Part shown: piece by piece, positions 43,590-52,733 of the stretch
Layout: every line of letters begins with the position of its first letter
How positions within the stretch are numbered: the stretch's first letter is position 1
Translations under genes and position numbers: made by a program
NCBI RefSeq assembly: GCF_003233845.1
Contig: NZ_QKRB01000030.1
Span: forward strand, 1-53,656
DNA: 53,656 bases
Origin: Paenibacillus sambharensis
Lineage (GTDB): Bacteria > Bacillota > Bacilli > Paenibacillales > Paenibacillaceae
Direction of reading: 5' to 3'
Notes under the pieces: model-generated
The model's input: the letters and a program-made list of their open reading frames with translations, nothing else
Databases searched by the model: none
Told to the model about the DNA's origin: nothing

Positions 43590-43874
43590 CTACTTTCGTC
43601 CCATGATCAGCGCGGCTTGCTTTAAAATATCCACCTCCATTTTCAGGCGCTCGTTTTCTTTTCGTAAAGTGAGCAGCTCATTCTCTTCTGACGATCGATT
43701 ATCCTTCTCCTTGAAGGAACCGGTGGTCTGAGCTTGCTTGATCCAGCGGTCTAAAGCGGAAGCTGTGAGGTCATACTCCTCCACAATCGCTGCTCTCGAC
43801 TTCCCGTTTTCATAGAGTTCCACCATTTGTTTTTTGAATGCTGGAGTAAAGATACGCCGTTGTTGTTTTGGCAT
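43590..43874 (-). CDS. IS3-group OrfA
   Basis: 94 residues: MPKQQRRIFTPAFKKQMVEL then a helix-turn-helix (SRAAIVEEYDLTASALDRWI) and a coiled coil (SEENELLTLRKENERLKMEV), ending ILKQAALIMGRK. This is the typical IS3-subgroup OrfA. A ribosome site AAGGAG lies before the ATG. The upstream end reads CTACACTTAGTTGGACGG on the minus strand, resembling IS3 termini. With orfB deleted the element is dead. Confidence 0.8.
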   Translation of the reverse strand: MPKQQRRIFTPAFKKQMVELYENGKSRAAIVEEYDLTASALDRWIKQAQTTGSFKEKDNRSSEENELLTLRKENERLKMEVDILKQAALIMGRK

Positions 43875-43960
43875 TGTATTAATCCGCTCCTTAAGATGAT
43901 AGGTCTATTCTACAAGCCCTTATTTTTTCCGTCCAACTAAGTGTAGCCGATCCACGATTC

Positions 43961-44016
43961 ATTCGGCACTGAGTGGGGGTAAAAGAAAGACCCTGAGGAT
44001 TGTTCCCCCAAGGCCT
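43961..44016. repeat. Copy A of the 56-57-bp repeat that follows immunity genes
   Basis: ATTCGGCACTGAGTGGGG followed by TAAAAGAAAGACC and TGAGGATTGT recurs at 45124-45180 with few changes. It lies about 55 bases after the stop of the SUKH immunity gene. The sequence contains a partial inverted repeat (CCTGAGG with CCAAGG) and could act as a transcription stop. The longer match, including GTAGCCG upstream, points to a duplicated module boundary. Confidence 0.75.
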
Positions 44017-44072
44017 CATTAATCAACCATATATCACCGTAACTCGCCACCCGTTTTATTGAGCACTCTAGC

Positions 44073-44549
44073 TTACATATCGTCGGGATAAATTAAACCT
44101 AAGAATGATTTAAAATTGTTTGCAATCAGCTCTACATTGTCATCATCAGATTCATGGTAGAAAAAACCGACGCTTGGATCAACTTGATTAACTCTATAAT
44201 CAAATAGTAAGTGGTCTCCTGCACCAGTTATCGCAAATGGGATAATTCCCTCAGGATTTGGAAACCAAGAGCGGGACACTTCATATGCAAAAAGCATCGG
44301 TATTTCTCCACGATGTCCAACATCTCTAAAACTTAACAACTCAAAACTTATCGGACCAACCGTATCTGTTTTTACAACTCCGTCTACCCACTCCCCCTGA
44401 GCATTAAGAATTTCCGGTCTAGATTTATCGAAATTCAGTACAATATCTAAGTAGCTTTTCGGGAACTTCACGTTTACTTTTTCTTCAATGGTTTTAACTT
44501 GTGCCATTGAAATGTATTGTCCATATTCCCATTTTATACTCATTCCCAT
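44073..44549 (-). CDS. SMI1/KNR4 (SUKH-1) immunity protein
   Basis: 158 residues of the SUKH fold: the N-terminal helix IKTIEEK-like segment (VKTIEEKVNVKFPKSYLDIV) with the characteristic LPxxY-like FPKSY, then GISFELLSF-like GPISFELLSFRDVG and FPNPEGIIPFAITGAGDHLL. SUKH proteins neutralise nuclease toxins of contact-dependent and other polymorphic systems. Its ATG overlaps the preceding WHH-nuclease stop (TAAATG), so the pair is translated together. Confidence 0.85.
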   Translation of the reverse strand: MGMSIKWEYGQYISMAQVKTIEEKVNVKFPKSYLDIVLNFDKSRPEILNAQGEWVDGVVKTDTVGPISFELLSFRDVGHRGEIPMLFAYEVSRSWFPNPEGIIPFAITGAGDHLLFDYRVNQVDPSVGFFYHESDDDNVELIANNFKSFLGLIYPDDM

Positions 44550-45047
44550 TTACTTCCCACTCCCCCATAATTGATTCCCACCTGTATGTCGGTGTGCATC
44601 ATGAACTTCTTGGATTACTAGTTGCATTCTACCTGTCTCCTGGTGGTGGTGCCAATTGTAACCTTCGATTTTATCCTTTTCCTTGATTATTTGTTTAGCT
44701 TGTTCTTTTGTAAACCCTTGCTGGTTAATGTACGTTTCCAAATCAATCTTTTTATTATTCGCCGCTTTCTCCATCCTCTCCTTTAACACGCTAGTGGCAG
44801 CCTGAAGGTGCAATCTACTGACCGTTTTGCTCAGCCCTCCATTTTTTAATAACAGAGAGTCATTTGAGATATTAACATCGGTTTTAATGAAGTTCTTAAA
44901 CACAGGGAAACCTATCGGATCATATTCGACCTTATATCCCTTGTTATCGAAGATAACAAAAAGCAGGTCAATCATGGCGGTATCTGACCATAATGAACCT
45001 GTTAGATGTAAGGTTAAAGCGTTACTTAGGTTATAAAATTCAAGCAT
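44550..45047 (-). CDS. Orphan WHH-type HNH/EndoVII nuclease toxin cassette
   Basis: 165 residues. The C-terminal part carries IEGYNWHHHQETGRMQLV and VHDAHRHTGGNQLWG, the WHH signature of HNH/Endonuclease VII-superfamily toxins, where the histidines bind metal and act in catalysis. The preceding YDPIGFPVFKNF and LKERMEKAANNKK stretches are also typical of the toxin C-terminal region of long polymorphic toxins. There is no signal peptide, Hint domain or ribosome site, so this is a displaced cassette rather than a complete toxin. It pairs with the SUKH immunity gene directly downstream and could replace the tip of the main toxin by recombination. Confidence 0.8.
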   Translation of the reverse strand: MLEFYNLSNALTLHLTGSLWSDTAMIDLLFVIFDNKGYKVEYDPIGFPVFKNFIKTDVNISNDSLLLKNGGLSKTVSRLHLQAATSVLKERMEKAANNKKIDLETYINQQGFTKEQAKQIIKEKDKIEGYNWHHHQETGRMQLVIQEVHDAHRHTGGNQLWGSGK

Positions 45048-45123
45048 TGCATGTGCGTATAGGCATATTAGTAGAATATCTTACGGGGGTGATGAGGATT
45101 AAGTTCTTTTGGGCGTAGCCGCC

Positions 45124-45180
45124 TATTCGGCACTGGGTGGGGATAAAAGAAAGACCTTGAGGATTGTCGCCCACAAGGTC
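45124..45180. repeat. Copy B of the 56-57-bp repeat that follows immunity genes
   Basis: Same sequence as 43961-44016 with a few substitutions, here 26 bases after the stop of the other immunity gene. In this copy AGACCTTG and CAAGGTCT are a perfect 8-bp inverted repeat, so it can also terminate transcription on the minus strand. Together the copies bracket the orphan toxin-immunity cassette. Confidence 0.75.
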
Positions 45181-45206
45181 TAAAATTATTGCATCTGCAA
45201 CATGAC

Positions 45207-45656
45207 CTATTTCCCATATCTTGTTTTATATCTGGGGTATTGTTCTAACCATGCCGCCGCTCTTCCAGAAGCAACTAAACACTGAGAGTGATTATATCCA
45301 AGAAGATAATCTGCATTATAATTAGTTACGTAAAACTCAACATTGAAAATCTCATTGATAACTGAGACCAAGTCCTCCCCATTCAGGAATTTGTAAAAAT
45401 CCTTTTCATCATCCGGGTTAAAAAACAATACACAACAATCACCTTGAATAAAATCGTTAATCCATGTCCAGGATTCAGGAACATCAATGCCTACAAAATC
45501 GTTTAACTTTTCAAATAGAGGGAATGTCCGACCATTATTTATATATTCTTTGAATACACCCTCTTCTATTTTTTCCTTTTCTTGTTGTGTTAGGACCTCA
45601 AAACTAATCTTTAATTTCTTAGATGCATCGTGTATTTGTTCACCTATGTCCCACAT
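45207..45656 (-). CDS. Putative immunity protein of the Hint toxin (DUF6756-like)
   Basis: 149 residues from ATG 45656 (AGGAG 7 bases upstream; the longer frame starts inside the toxin gene). It contains WTWINDFIQGDCCVLFFNPD, VINEIFNVEFYVTNYNADYL and HSQCLVASGRAAAWLE, which resemble a small soluble family I recall as DUF6756 (not verified). It begins 13 bases after the toxin stop, the usual place for the cognate antitoxin that blocks the toxin in the producer. Confidence 0.65.
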   Translation of the reverse strand: MWDIGEQIHDASKKLKISFEVLTQQEKEKIEEGVFKEYINNGRTFPLFEKLNDFVGIDVPESWTWINDFIQGDCCVLFFNPDDEKDFYKFLNGEDLVSVINEIFNVEFYVTNYNADYLLGYNHSQCLVASGRAAAWLEQYPRYKTRYGK

Positions 45657-45669
45657 AAACCTTCTCCTT

Positions 45670-48600
45670 TTACTTATTTCTTGGTCTCCCAAAGGGTACT
45701 TCATCAAGTATGATATGACCTACCGTATTATTTTTCCCAGGCGTTTGCCAACCAACATGCGGTGCATCGGGTCCTGAAGCCCAGTTCCCATTTCTATCCA
45801 CACCATAATGAGGGTAGTCTATGCTCACCTCTGCGCCATTTTTTGAACGCCACTCAACAGGGAATGACTTGCCATTCTCATCCTTTGCCCACTTACTTGC
45901 CGAAAATTCTTCTTTATTAACCCCTGTCTTCTTAAATGCCAAGTCTACAGCATCTCTCCAAGTCTTCCCCGTCCCACGCCAATCTAAATCCTGTGGCTTT
46001 AAAGTATACCTTAGAGCAGTTTTACAATTATGAACCCAAATCCCAAGGTTAGACACAAAATACGACTGATAATCTGCAACCTCAAAATTATAAACCGTTG
46101 CTTCACGTGGCTCTTTCTCAATCTTGTCTATTTCCAGTTTAGAACCATCATTCGAAACAAGAAAGTCGCCAACCTTCAGGTCTTTAACTTCAATCCACCC
46201 TTTGCCATCGAGCCAGAACGGATGCTCTGCGGTAACCTCAATGATTTCATCACCGATGTGGATATAATAGATTTCGTCAGCCTGTTTTTGGAACAGCCCT
46301 ACGACCTCTTTATACGCCACTTCTCCGGTCTCGTCAGACTTGGCGAGAACCTTATCTCCGACTTCAATCTCCTCAATCGGTTTCTCCCCTTCGTTAGTTA
46401 GGACCTTGGTGCCTGCGGTGAAGCAGTTACATCCATTGGAGGAGTTATTCGTCTCATCCCGGTACTTTATCGTGATATTGTTATCCGATGCTATCTTTTC
46501 ATACTCGTTACGGTTCGCTACCCCACTGTTGGAGCTCGGCAGCTCGATAACCAATCTTCCTTGAAGTTCTGTGTTCGTTATCGTGGCCGGCTGGCTTGAA
46601 TCATATCGCCATTTACCCTCGGTATCTTTGCTCGAATGTTTCACTTTGGGTATCGGATAGCTGAATAGATTGAATTTCAATTTGTACAGCAGCGTTGAAA
46701 AATCACTGGTGCTGATCGCTTCCAGATCAACCGCTCTTCGTGCAACAATCTCACGGCTAGCTTTGTTGTAGGAGCTTATGGTGAGCTCATTTGTCAGGCG
46801 GATATCATGGAACGGATACCAATCTAATGTCTTCGCTCTTTGATTAAACAGATTCCCTCTTCCCGTTACCTTATCAAACAGCCAATGATTTAGATCGTAG
46901 TACCATGCTGCACGATTGCCCGCGGTTTTGCCCCTTTTTTTCATCTTGGACGCATAGTTCTGGTAATCCGACTCAAGGATACTGGATAGGAATTTTCCAT
47001 TTGGATCTAGAAGGGGTTTGCTAGTATCCACCTTCTCATTCGCCTCGTCCAGCTGCCGTTTAAATTTCTTGGATAACCGGTCCGCAAGGCCTTTATCCAA
47101 GTCTGCTAATTTATCAATAAACTTCAAGAGAACGGCGCCGCCGCTGTAGAATATTCCCACAATCATTTGCAGGACTTCGCCCAGGTTCTTCCCATATTCT
47201 TCTGCGGCTTGGTTAGATGCTGTACCTTTCAGTATTGGATTATAGTATTTCTGATCAGAAATGTACTTAATGGGATCCAGTATGCCATTAACTATTTCCT
47301 CAATAATCTCCTTGAACTTCCCGGCTATAACCAGATTGACCAGATCAATAAACATTTGTACATCGATGCTGAAGAAGTCAGTAAGCGTCTCTACCAGGGA
47401 CATCCCGATTCCCTTTAGTACATATGCGATAACGAGAGTCTTCCCCACGGCTGTTTTTATCTCATGTTGAATGTCATTCCACGTTTTTTCTAGACCCTTC
47501 TTAGCGCCATCTGCTATTTTCTTTACTGCACTTGATAGAGTTGTCCATAACCCTTTCGAGATATCAGAGCCATACTGCTGCATCTTGCCGATATCCTCGC
47601 GAACGGACTGCAGCTGCACGGAGATGTTCGCAGCTTTATCGGTCATCAACCGAACGCCAATCAGTACCTTCGGCGGACTGGGATCTGCCTGATGCTGCTG
47701 CCAGAGCTTCTTCTCTGCATCTTTTGCTTCATAATATTCCACTCCACGGTAAATCTCTCGCCACTCTAAGCCAGCGAATTTGAGGTTCCGCGCTAACGCT
47801 TCTTGCTTCTCATCAGGATTAGCCGTACGCCCAAAATAATGCACCTCACCCGTAGTGGGCTCGACCAGCGTGTATACCGTATGTTCGATCCGTTCCGCTC
47901 TTAGAACGCCCAGATCAGCTTCTACCACATACAACTCTTTACGGCCGGAAGAAGGCTGGTGCTCAATATAGAAATAACGGTCGAAGAACTGTTTAAACTG
48001 CGCAGTTCCCGATCCGCAGCCCTCTGGCAAATAGCTGCAGGGATTGTTACGAATATCCAGCGCTTCTATAGCTGTCACCAGCTGAAACTTCTTGCTCTCA
48101 TCCTGGTTGTCTCCATTAAACAACCACCACGCATCCATATAGCTCAACAATTTCTCAAATGCTGTGCTATTCATGACATACTCATAGCTTTCGTAGGGCG
48201 TGATTGGTTGCTCCTTCAGCAGCTTCGAATACAGCTGTTGAAGCTCTTGGCTCGACATGTTCAGTAAAATATCCTCGTAGTCCAATCCTCCATCTAGTGG
48301 ACCAGTATCCGTGTATGTCTTCAAATCAACATAGTTCTCGATGTTTTACATCATCGAGGAGTACAACTGTGTCATACTCAATATCCCCCTCGTCCAACAC
48401 TTCGAGTTGAATTCGGACGGCACCTGCGCCTGCGAATGAAGATACATCGGCGCTTACTCGCATCCAGCCGGTCATATATGCCGTGTTGTCGCCACCATCC
48501 AGGTTGACGTCCGGGACAGCACGCCACTGGGCTTCACTAACCGTTTGTTCATGGAGCGTAACTGGCTCCTGTCCCTCCCCGGTGATTGTCACTCTGAACC

Positions 48601-48865
48601 TATCGTCGTATTCGCTGTCCACCCATTCCATAGGCTCTTCCGAAATCATATTGTAGTCGAAGGTTATGGAACGCACACCCTCCGGAATTTCGACGAACTG
48701 TTCCATCTTGCTGTCGCTGTTCTCTATAGAACCGATCCCCGTGCTCATCAGCGCCATATAGTCGCCGTGCGAAGGCAGGATCGATCCTAAGCGCATTACA
48801 GCACGAACGTCACCGGATGTCTCGAAACTGGCAGCATTGCCATCCTCGAAAGATGTGCTTAAGTA
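45670..48865 (-). pseudogene. Polymorphic toxin with Hint domain and Ntox47-like tip; frameshifted, N-terminus lost
   Basis: The upstream frame (48865-48326) holds a choice-of-anchor-L-type domain (SFEDGNAASFETSGDVRAV, MALMSTGIGSIENSDSKME). A one-base shift near 48340 joins it to a main frame of 884 residues (NIENYVDLKTYTDTGPLDGG). That frame carries a helical middle region, then a Hint autoprocessing domain at 632-767 (CNCFTAGTKVLTNEGEKPIE to GIWVHNC). The toxic tip follows at 768-884 (KTWRDAVDLAFKKTGVNKEE, PVEWRSKNGAEVSIDYPHYG, DAPHVGWQTPGK, GHIILDEVPFGRP), which resembles polymorphic toxin type 47. Signal peptide and N-terminal domains are not upstream on this strand, but similar sequence lies inverted next to it. 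Probably not secreted now. Confidence 0.75.
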
Positions 48866-49560
48866 TCAGAGCAAATCGTCTATGCAGGTGAAAGTGTACA
48901 GCTTTTGTTCCGTATACCCGTCGAACAGTACCTCGATGCACAATCGATGGTCACACTCATGAAGATCGATGAGAATGGACAAGCATTGCCAATTGCGAGG
49001 CTGAGTGACGACGGAAATCTCTATAATGGGGATGAACTTCACGGTGATGGTGTATACAGCACGTTGCTGGCTGTTGGGACCACTGAGACAGGCGAGCAGA
49101 GGTACCGGGCAGAGTTGAAACACGCAGATGAAACAAGCGTAAGCAGCGATATTGTAGTCCGAGTCGTGAAGCGCAGCTCACCATTGGAGCGGACTGCTTA
49201 TATAGAACTCATTAATAAGATCCAGAAGCAGGAGAGTGAGTTATCTGCTAAGGAGATGGTAGGCTGGCTTACGAAACAACCGGAAATCGATTCAGCTGGC
49301 GAATCTGCGACCGGCGGAAGCGTGTGGTATACAACGAAACAAGGTACTAGAGGAGCGTTGCTGCTCGGTGAAGCAGGGTCGAAGGGGGCTACCGTCCAGA
49401 AGTGGCGCCGACCAAGTCCAAATTCATGCAGTCTCTGAGCAAATAAGTTACTTGGAGAGTGCCAACGTACTGATTATGTCTCCATTTGCTGCTAAAGGTC
49501 TATCGTCTCAAGCTTATGACGAGTTGGCGGAGAAATTCAAGGCTACTCGGCAGTTCAACG
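48863..49560 (+). pseudogene. Inverted N-terminal fragment of a Hint-toxin-like surface protein
   Basis: The plus-strand frame opens VSEQIVYAGESVQLLFRIPV and continues IARLSDDGNLYNGDELHGDG, an Ig-like module found near the front of long Paenibacillus-type surface toxins. After a linker it shifts frame near 49400 and continues ADQVQIHAVSEQISYLESAN then VLIMSPFAAKG. There is no start codon region or signal peptide, because the sequence abuts, head to head, the minus-strand toxin at 48863-48865. It ends at about 49560, where unrelated minus-strand coding begins. I infer that it is the missing front of the toxin, inverted and truncated. Confidence 0.55.
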
Positions 49561-49859
49561 TAAATCATAAATGGTCCAAGATCCATCCTCTCATCCCACA
49601 CGTTTTCGTTAGGAATCCCGATCGTATTAATAGAAACGGTCTGTGTTTTATCGTTCCATGACACAGATGCACCTAAGGCTTTAGAAACAAAACTAATTGG
49701 AACCATAACCCTGTTGTTCACCACTTTTGGAGCCACTTCAGTCTGTAGATTGCTTCCATTTACATTCAGTTTGATTATTCCAGCTGCGTAAGCTGAGCCG
49801 AGCACTGGAAGGAGACCACCTACACAGTCTGTGTTTCGGTCTGACGCCACCCACACCAC
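49560..49859 (-). pseudogene. Fragment of a copper amine oxidase N-terminal-like (stalk) domain protein
   Basis: GSAYAAGIIKLNVNGSNLQT, then VVNNRVMVPISFVSKALGAS and VSWNDKTQTVSIN, form the beta-rich repeat common in Paenibacillus surface proteins. The signal-peptide end (LPVLGSAYA) is visible but its first part is out of frame. After VWDERMDLGPFMIY the frame crosses into the inverted toxin fragment, so the gene is cut on both sides. Confidence 0.6.
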
Positions 49860-49993
49860 ACACCAAGTTGACTTTCCCCTCCGTCTGGCCTATATTAGTA
49901 CCAGATACTAATACCTGATAATAACTCCAACTGACCTTATACAATATGTATCTCCCACCATCCACTAACAGACGAAAGCGAGATGATTCCTAC

Positions 49994-50995
49994 ATGCATC
50001 AAGCCGGTAAAATAACTTCCCATGCGGCGATTACCGCCATAGGCTCTTATGTGCCAGAGCGTGTTCTTACCAACAGCCACCTGGAACAGATGGTCGAGAC
50101 CAGCCACGAATGGATCGTGCAGCGGACCGGCATTGTCGAGCGGCGAATTGCTGCCGAGAATGAATACTGCAGCGATCTGTGTATAGCAGCCGTTCGCGAT
50201 CTTCAGGCGCGTTATGGCATTCAGCTGGATGACGTTGACTATATCATTACCGCTACCTCTTCACCGGATACGGTCTTCCCGAGCATGTCTGCCCGTGTGC
50301 AGGCGGCATTCGGCATTCACGGCTGCGGCGCAACCGATGTTCAGGCCGCCTGTGCCGGCTTCGTGTCCGCCCTGCAGCTGGCCAATGGCCTGCTGCTGTC
50401 CGGCATGCACCGCAAGATACTCGTCATTGGCGCCGAGACTCTCTCCAAGATTACCGACTATACAGACCGTACAACCTGTATCCTGTTCGGTGATGGGGCA
50501 AGTGCGGTAATCGTAGAGCGGACAGAAGAGACGGGAAGCTTCATCGCCTCGGCAGTGTCAACAGACGGCGATTCCGGCCACCACCTGTATCGTTCAGCGC
50601 TCTCAAGTGAAATCAGCGGGGTTCCGATCACAGCCAATGACAAGATCATCCAGAATGGCAGAGAAGTATACAAGTGGGCAGTCACCAGTGTCAGCTCCGG
50701 TGTGAAACGTCTGCTCAATGCCGCGGATCTGACAACTGATCAGATCGACTGGTTCGTGCCGCACAGCGCCAATCTGCGGATGATCGAATCCATCTGCGAG
50801 CGCACCGGAATTCCTCTGGAACGCACGCTCTACAGCCTTGTCCATTACGGCAATACATCGGCGGCCTCCATTCCGCTCGCTCTGGATCTCGCGATTCAAG
50901 ACAACCGCATCCGCCAAGGCCAGCAGATTCTGCTTTACGGGTTTGGCGGGGGTCTTACCCAAGCCGGGCTGATCCTTCGCTGGATGCTTCCCTAA
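49994..50995 (+). CDS. Beta-ketoacyl-ACP synthase III (FabH-like)
   Basis: 333 residues. This thiolase-fold condensing enzyme starts fatty-acid or related acyl-chain synthesis from acyl-CoA and malonyl-ACP. The catalytic triad is visible: Cys120 in VQAACAGFVSAL, His257 in WFVPHSANLRM and Asn287 in HYGNTSAASIP. The C-terminal FGGGLTQAGLILRW loop is typical. ATG at 49994 gives the usual length; the longer frame to 49946 adds a charged, non-conserved leader, and neither start has a strong ribosome site. No other fatty-acid genes are adjacent, and a glycosyltransferase follows, so it may be a second FabH paralogue (as FabHB in Bacillus) or part of a small lipid or natural-product pathway. Confidence 0.85.
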   Translation: MHQAGKITSHAAITAIGSYVPERVLTNSHLEQMVETSHEWIVQRTGIVERRIAAENEYCSDLCIAAVRDLQARYGIQLDDVDYIITATSSPDTVFPSMSARVQAAFGIHGCGATDVQAACAGFVSALQLANGLLLSGMHRKILVIGAETLSKITDYTDRTTCILFGDGASAVIVERTEETGSFIASAVSTDGDSGHHLYRSALSSEISGVPITANDKIIQNGREVYKWAVTSVSSGVKRLLNAADLTTDQIDWFVPHSANLRMIESICERTGIPLERTLYSLVHYGNTSAASIPLALDLAIQDNRIRQGQQILLYGFGGGLTQAGLILRWMLP

Positions 50996-51112
50996 CCCTT
51001 AGCCGATTCCCCTGGTACGATGAAATAGACGAATGAAGCGGTGCATTGGTCCGCGCCCCGATCGTTGTCCACCCATATGATGGTATAAGGCAATCATATT
51101 AACGTTATTGGG

Positions 51113-51838
51113 GTGATCACCATCGGACCGCTCGTTACTGTCGTCATTCCGTTCTACAACTGCCCTTTTATCGGCCAGGCGCTGGACAGTGTGCTGAACC
51201 AGACCTACCGGAATATCGAGGTCATTGTCATCGATGACGGCTCGGACAGGAATCAGCACCTGCTGGCTCCGTACCATGGCAAATTTCACTATATCGGCAA
51301 GGCTAACGGAGGTACCGCCAGTGCCCTTAACTACGGCATTCGTCTTGCCTCCGGCAAATATGTCTGCTGGCTGAGCTCGGATGACTGCTTTCTACCGGAC
51401 AAAATCGCCCGCCAGACAGCATTCATGGAAGCCTCAGGCGCGCGCTTCAGCTATACGGACTACCATGTCATCGATGCTCACAGCCGCATTACCCGCTATA
51501 ATGAGAATGCCAGGTACCCGACTTACAAGTCCTTCGTCCATTCGCTGAAGCAATTCTGTCCCGTTAACGGCTGTACGGTTATGATGACGAAGGAACTGGC
51601 TGCCGGACTAGGCTGGTTTGATGAATCGCTTCCCTACACCCATGATTATGATATGTGGATCCGTGCCGCCCTCTCCGGCGTTCAAATGCACTTCATCCCA
51701 GAGCCGCTGACCCTATACCGCCGCCATGACCAGATGGGCACCGTTCGCCACCAGGGGGTTATCCAGCAGGAAATCCAAATCGTCCAGAACCGCTACAGAG
51801 ACTTGCTGGAACATCGTGTCGCCCTGATTCACAGCTGA
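51113..51838 (+). CDS. Family 2 glycosyltransferase
   Basis: 241 residues of the GT-A fold: VTVVIPFYNCPFIGQALDSV (nucleotide-binding start), VIVIDDGSD, GKANGGTASALNYGIRLASG, the metal-binding LSSDD, and HDYDMWIRAALSG for the acceptor-side acid. The start is GTG at 51113 with only weak ribosome-site support. No TM segment is present, so it is cytoplasmic or peripheral. It would transfer a sugar from a nucleotide donor to a wall or capsule precursor. It follows FabH by about 120 bases on the same strand; cooperation is possible but unproven. Confidence 0.8.
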   Translation: MITIGPLVTVVIPFYNCPFIGQALDSVLNQTYRNIEVIVIDDGSDRNQHLLAPYHGKFHYIGKANGGTASALNYGIRLASGKYVCWLSSDDCFLPDKIARQTAFMEASGARFSYTDYHVIDAHSRITRYNENARYPTYKSFVHSLKQFCPVNGCTVMMTKELAAGLGWFDESLPYTHDYDMWIRAALSGVQMHFIPEPLTLYRRHDQMGTVRHQGVIQQEIQIVQNRYRDLLEHRVALIHS

Positions 51839-51910
51839 TCCAGCCGCATGCTCTCAGCGAAGCTGACTAAGCCGGTATTTGGAAGCACAATGGTTTTAGT
51901 CGCAAATTAA

Positions 51911-51925
51911 GGGGCTGTCCCAAAA
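51911..51925. mobile_element. IS1182-like terminal sequence (relic)
   Basis: GGGGCTGTCCCAAAA matches the terminal inverted repeat I recall for IS1182-type elements. No matching transposase or second end is in the window. It lies 63 bases before the IS3 element at the window end, as if two insertions hit the same spot. A chance match cannot be ruled out. Confidence 0.35.
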
Positions 51926-52055
51926 GGGTGGAAATAGGAGTTATGAGCCCCATTATTGTTACCAGTAAAAAATGGCGCCGCAGGATCTGATATGCTCCCC
52001 ATACGGTAGACAGGTGAAAAATAAAAACCTGTTTACTGTATAGGGAGCATTTTTC

Positions 52056-52733
52056 ATGCCTAGAAATAAACTGAACGCTTTAGAAAAATTGGCAATCCTT
52101 CAAGAGATCGAAGCTGGTCATATTGGAGTGAGGGCAACTGTTAAGAAGTATGGCATTGCCATGTCTACGCTTGCGAATTGGCAACGTCGTTATCGGTTGT
52201 ATGGTACTGAGGGACTAGAGGTCCGTAAACACAACCGTAGTTATTCCGAAGAGCTGAAGCATCAAGCGGTTAAGGATTACTTGGAGGGGAAATTGTCACA
52301 GAACCAAGTCATCGATAAGTACGGGATCGCTTGTCGAGCGCTGCTCTTCAATTGGATTAAGAAGTATACTGGTCATAGCAGCTTAAAAGCCTGTACAGGG
52401 GGAACAACAGCTATGACCAAGGGACGTAAGACAACATGGCAAGAGAGGATCGACATCGTCCTATATTGCCTTGCGAATGGACAAGACTACACGAAGACAG
52501 CAATGCAATTCCAGGTTTCTTACCAGCAAGTATACGGATGGGTGAGAAAGTATGCAGAAGGCGGACAGGATGCTTTACAGGATGGTAGAGGGCGTGCCAA
52601 GGCGCCTGAAGAGTTAACGGAAGTCGATGAACAAAAGTACGCGATGAAGAAACTGGAGTACGAAATCGAGCGACTCCGGGCGGAGAATGCTTTCTTAAAA
52701 AAGTTACAGGAGTTCGAAAGGAGGTGTCCCTAA
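52056..52733 (+). CDS. IS3/IS150-group OrfA
   Basis: 225 residues with several helix-turn-helix units (EIEAGHIGVRATVKKYGIAM, KLSQNQVIDKYGIACRALLF, QDYTKTAMQFQVSYQQVYGW), then a leucine-rich coiled coil (KKLEYEIERLRAENAFLKKL) for oligomerisation. The longer OrfA with repeated helix-turn-helix is normal for IS150-like elements. Near its end the heptamer A AAA AAG (52697-52703) permits a -1 shift into orfB. Confidence 0.87.
   Translation: MPRNKLNALEKLAILQEIEAGHIGVRATVKKYGIAMSTLANWQRRYRLYGTEGLEVRKHNRSYSEELKHQAVKDYLEGKLSQNQVIDKYGIACRALLFNWIKKYTGHSSLKACTGGTTAMTKGRKTTWQERIDIVLYCLANGQDYTKTAMQFQVSYQQVYGWVRKYAEGGQDALQDGRGRAKAPEELTEVDEQKYAMKKLEYEIERLRAENAFLKKLQEFERRCP
52697..52703 (+). promoter_or_regulatory. 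Programmed -1 frameshift site of the IS3 element
   Basis: A AAA AAG stands in the correct phase of orfA (TTA AAA AAG). A -1 slip leads through VTGVRKEV directly into the orfB frame at 52724, so OrfAB is a fusion transposase. This is the standard IS3 arrangement. Confidence 0.8.
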
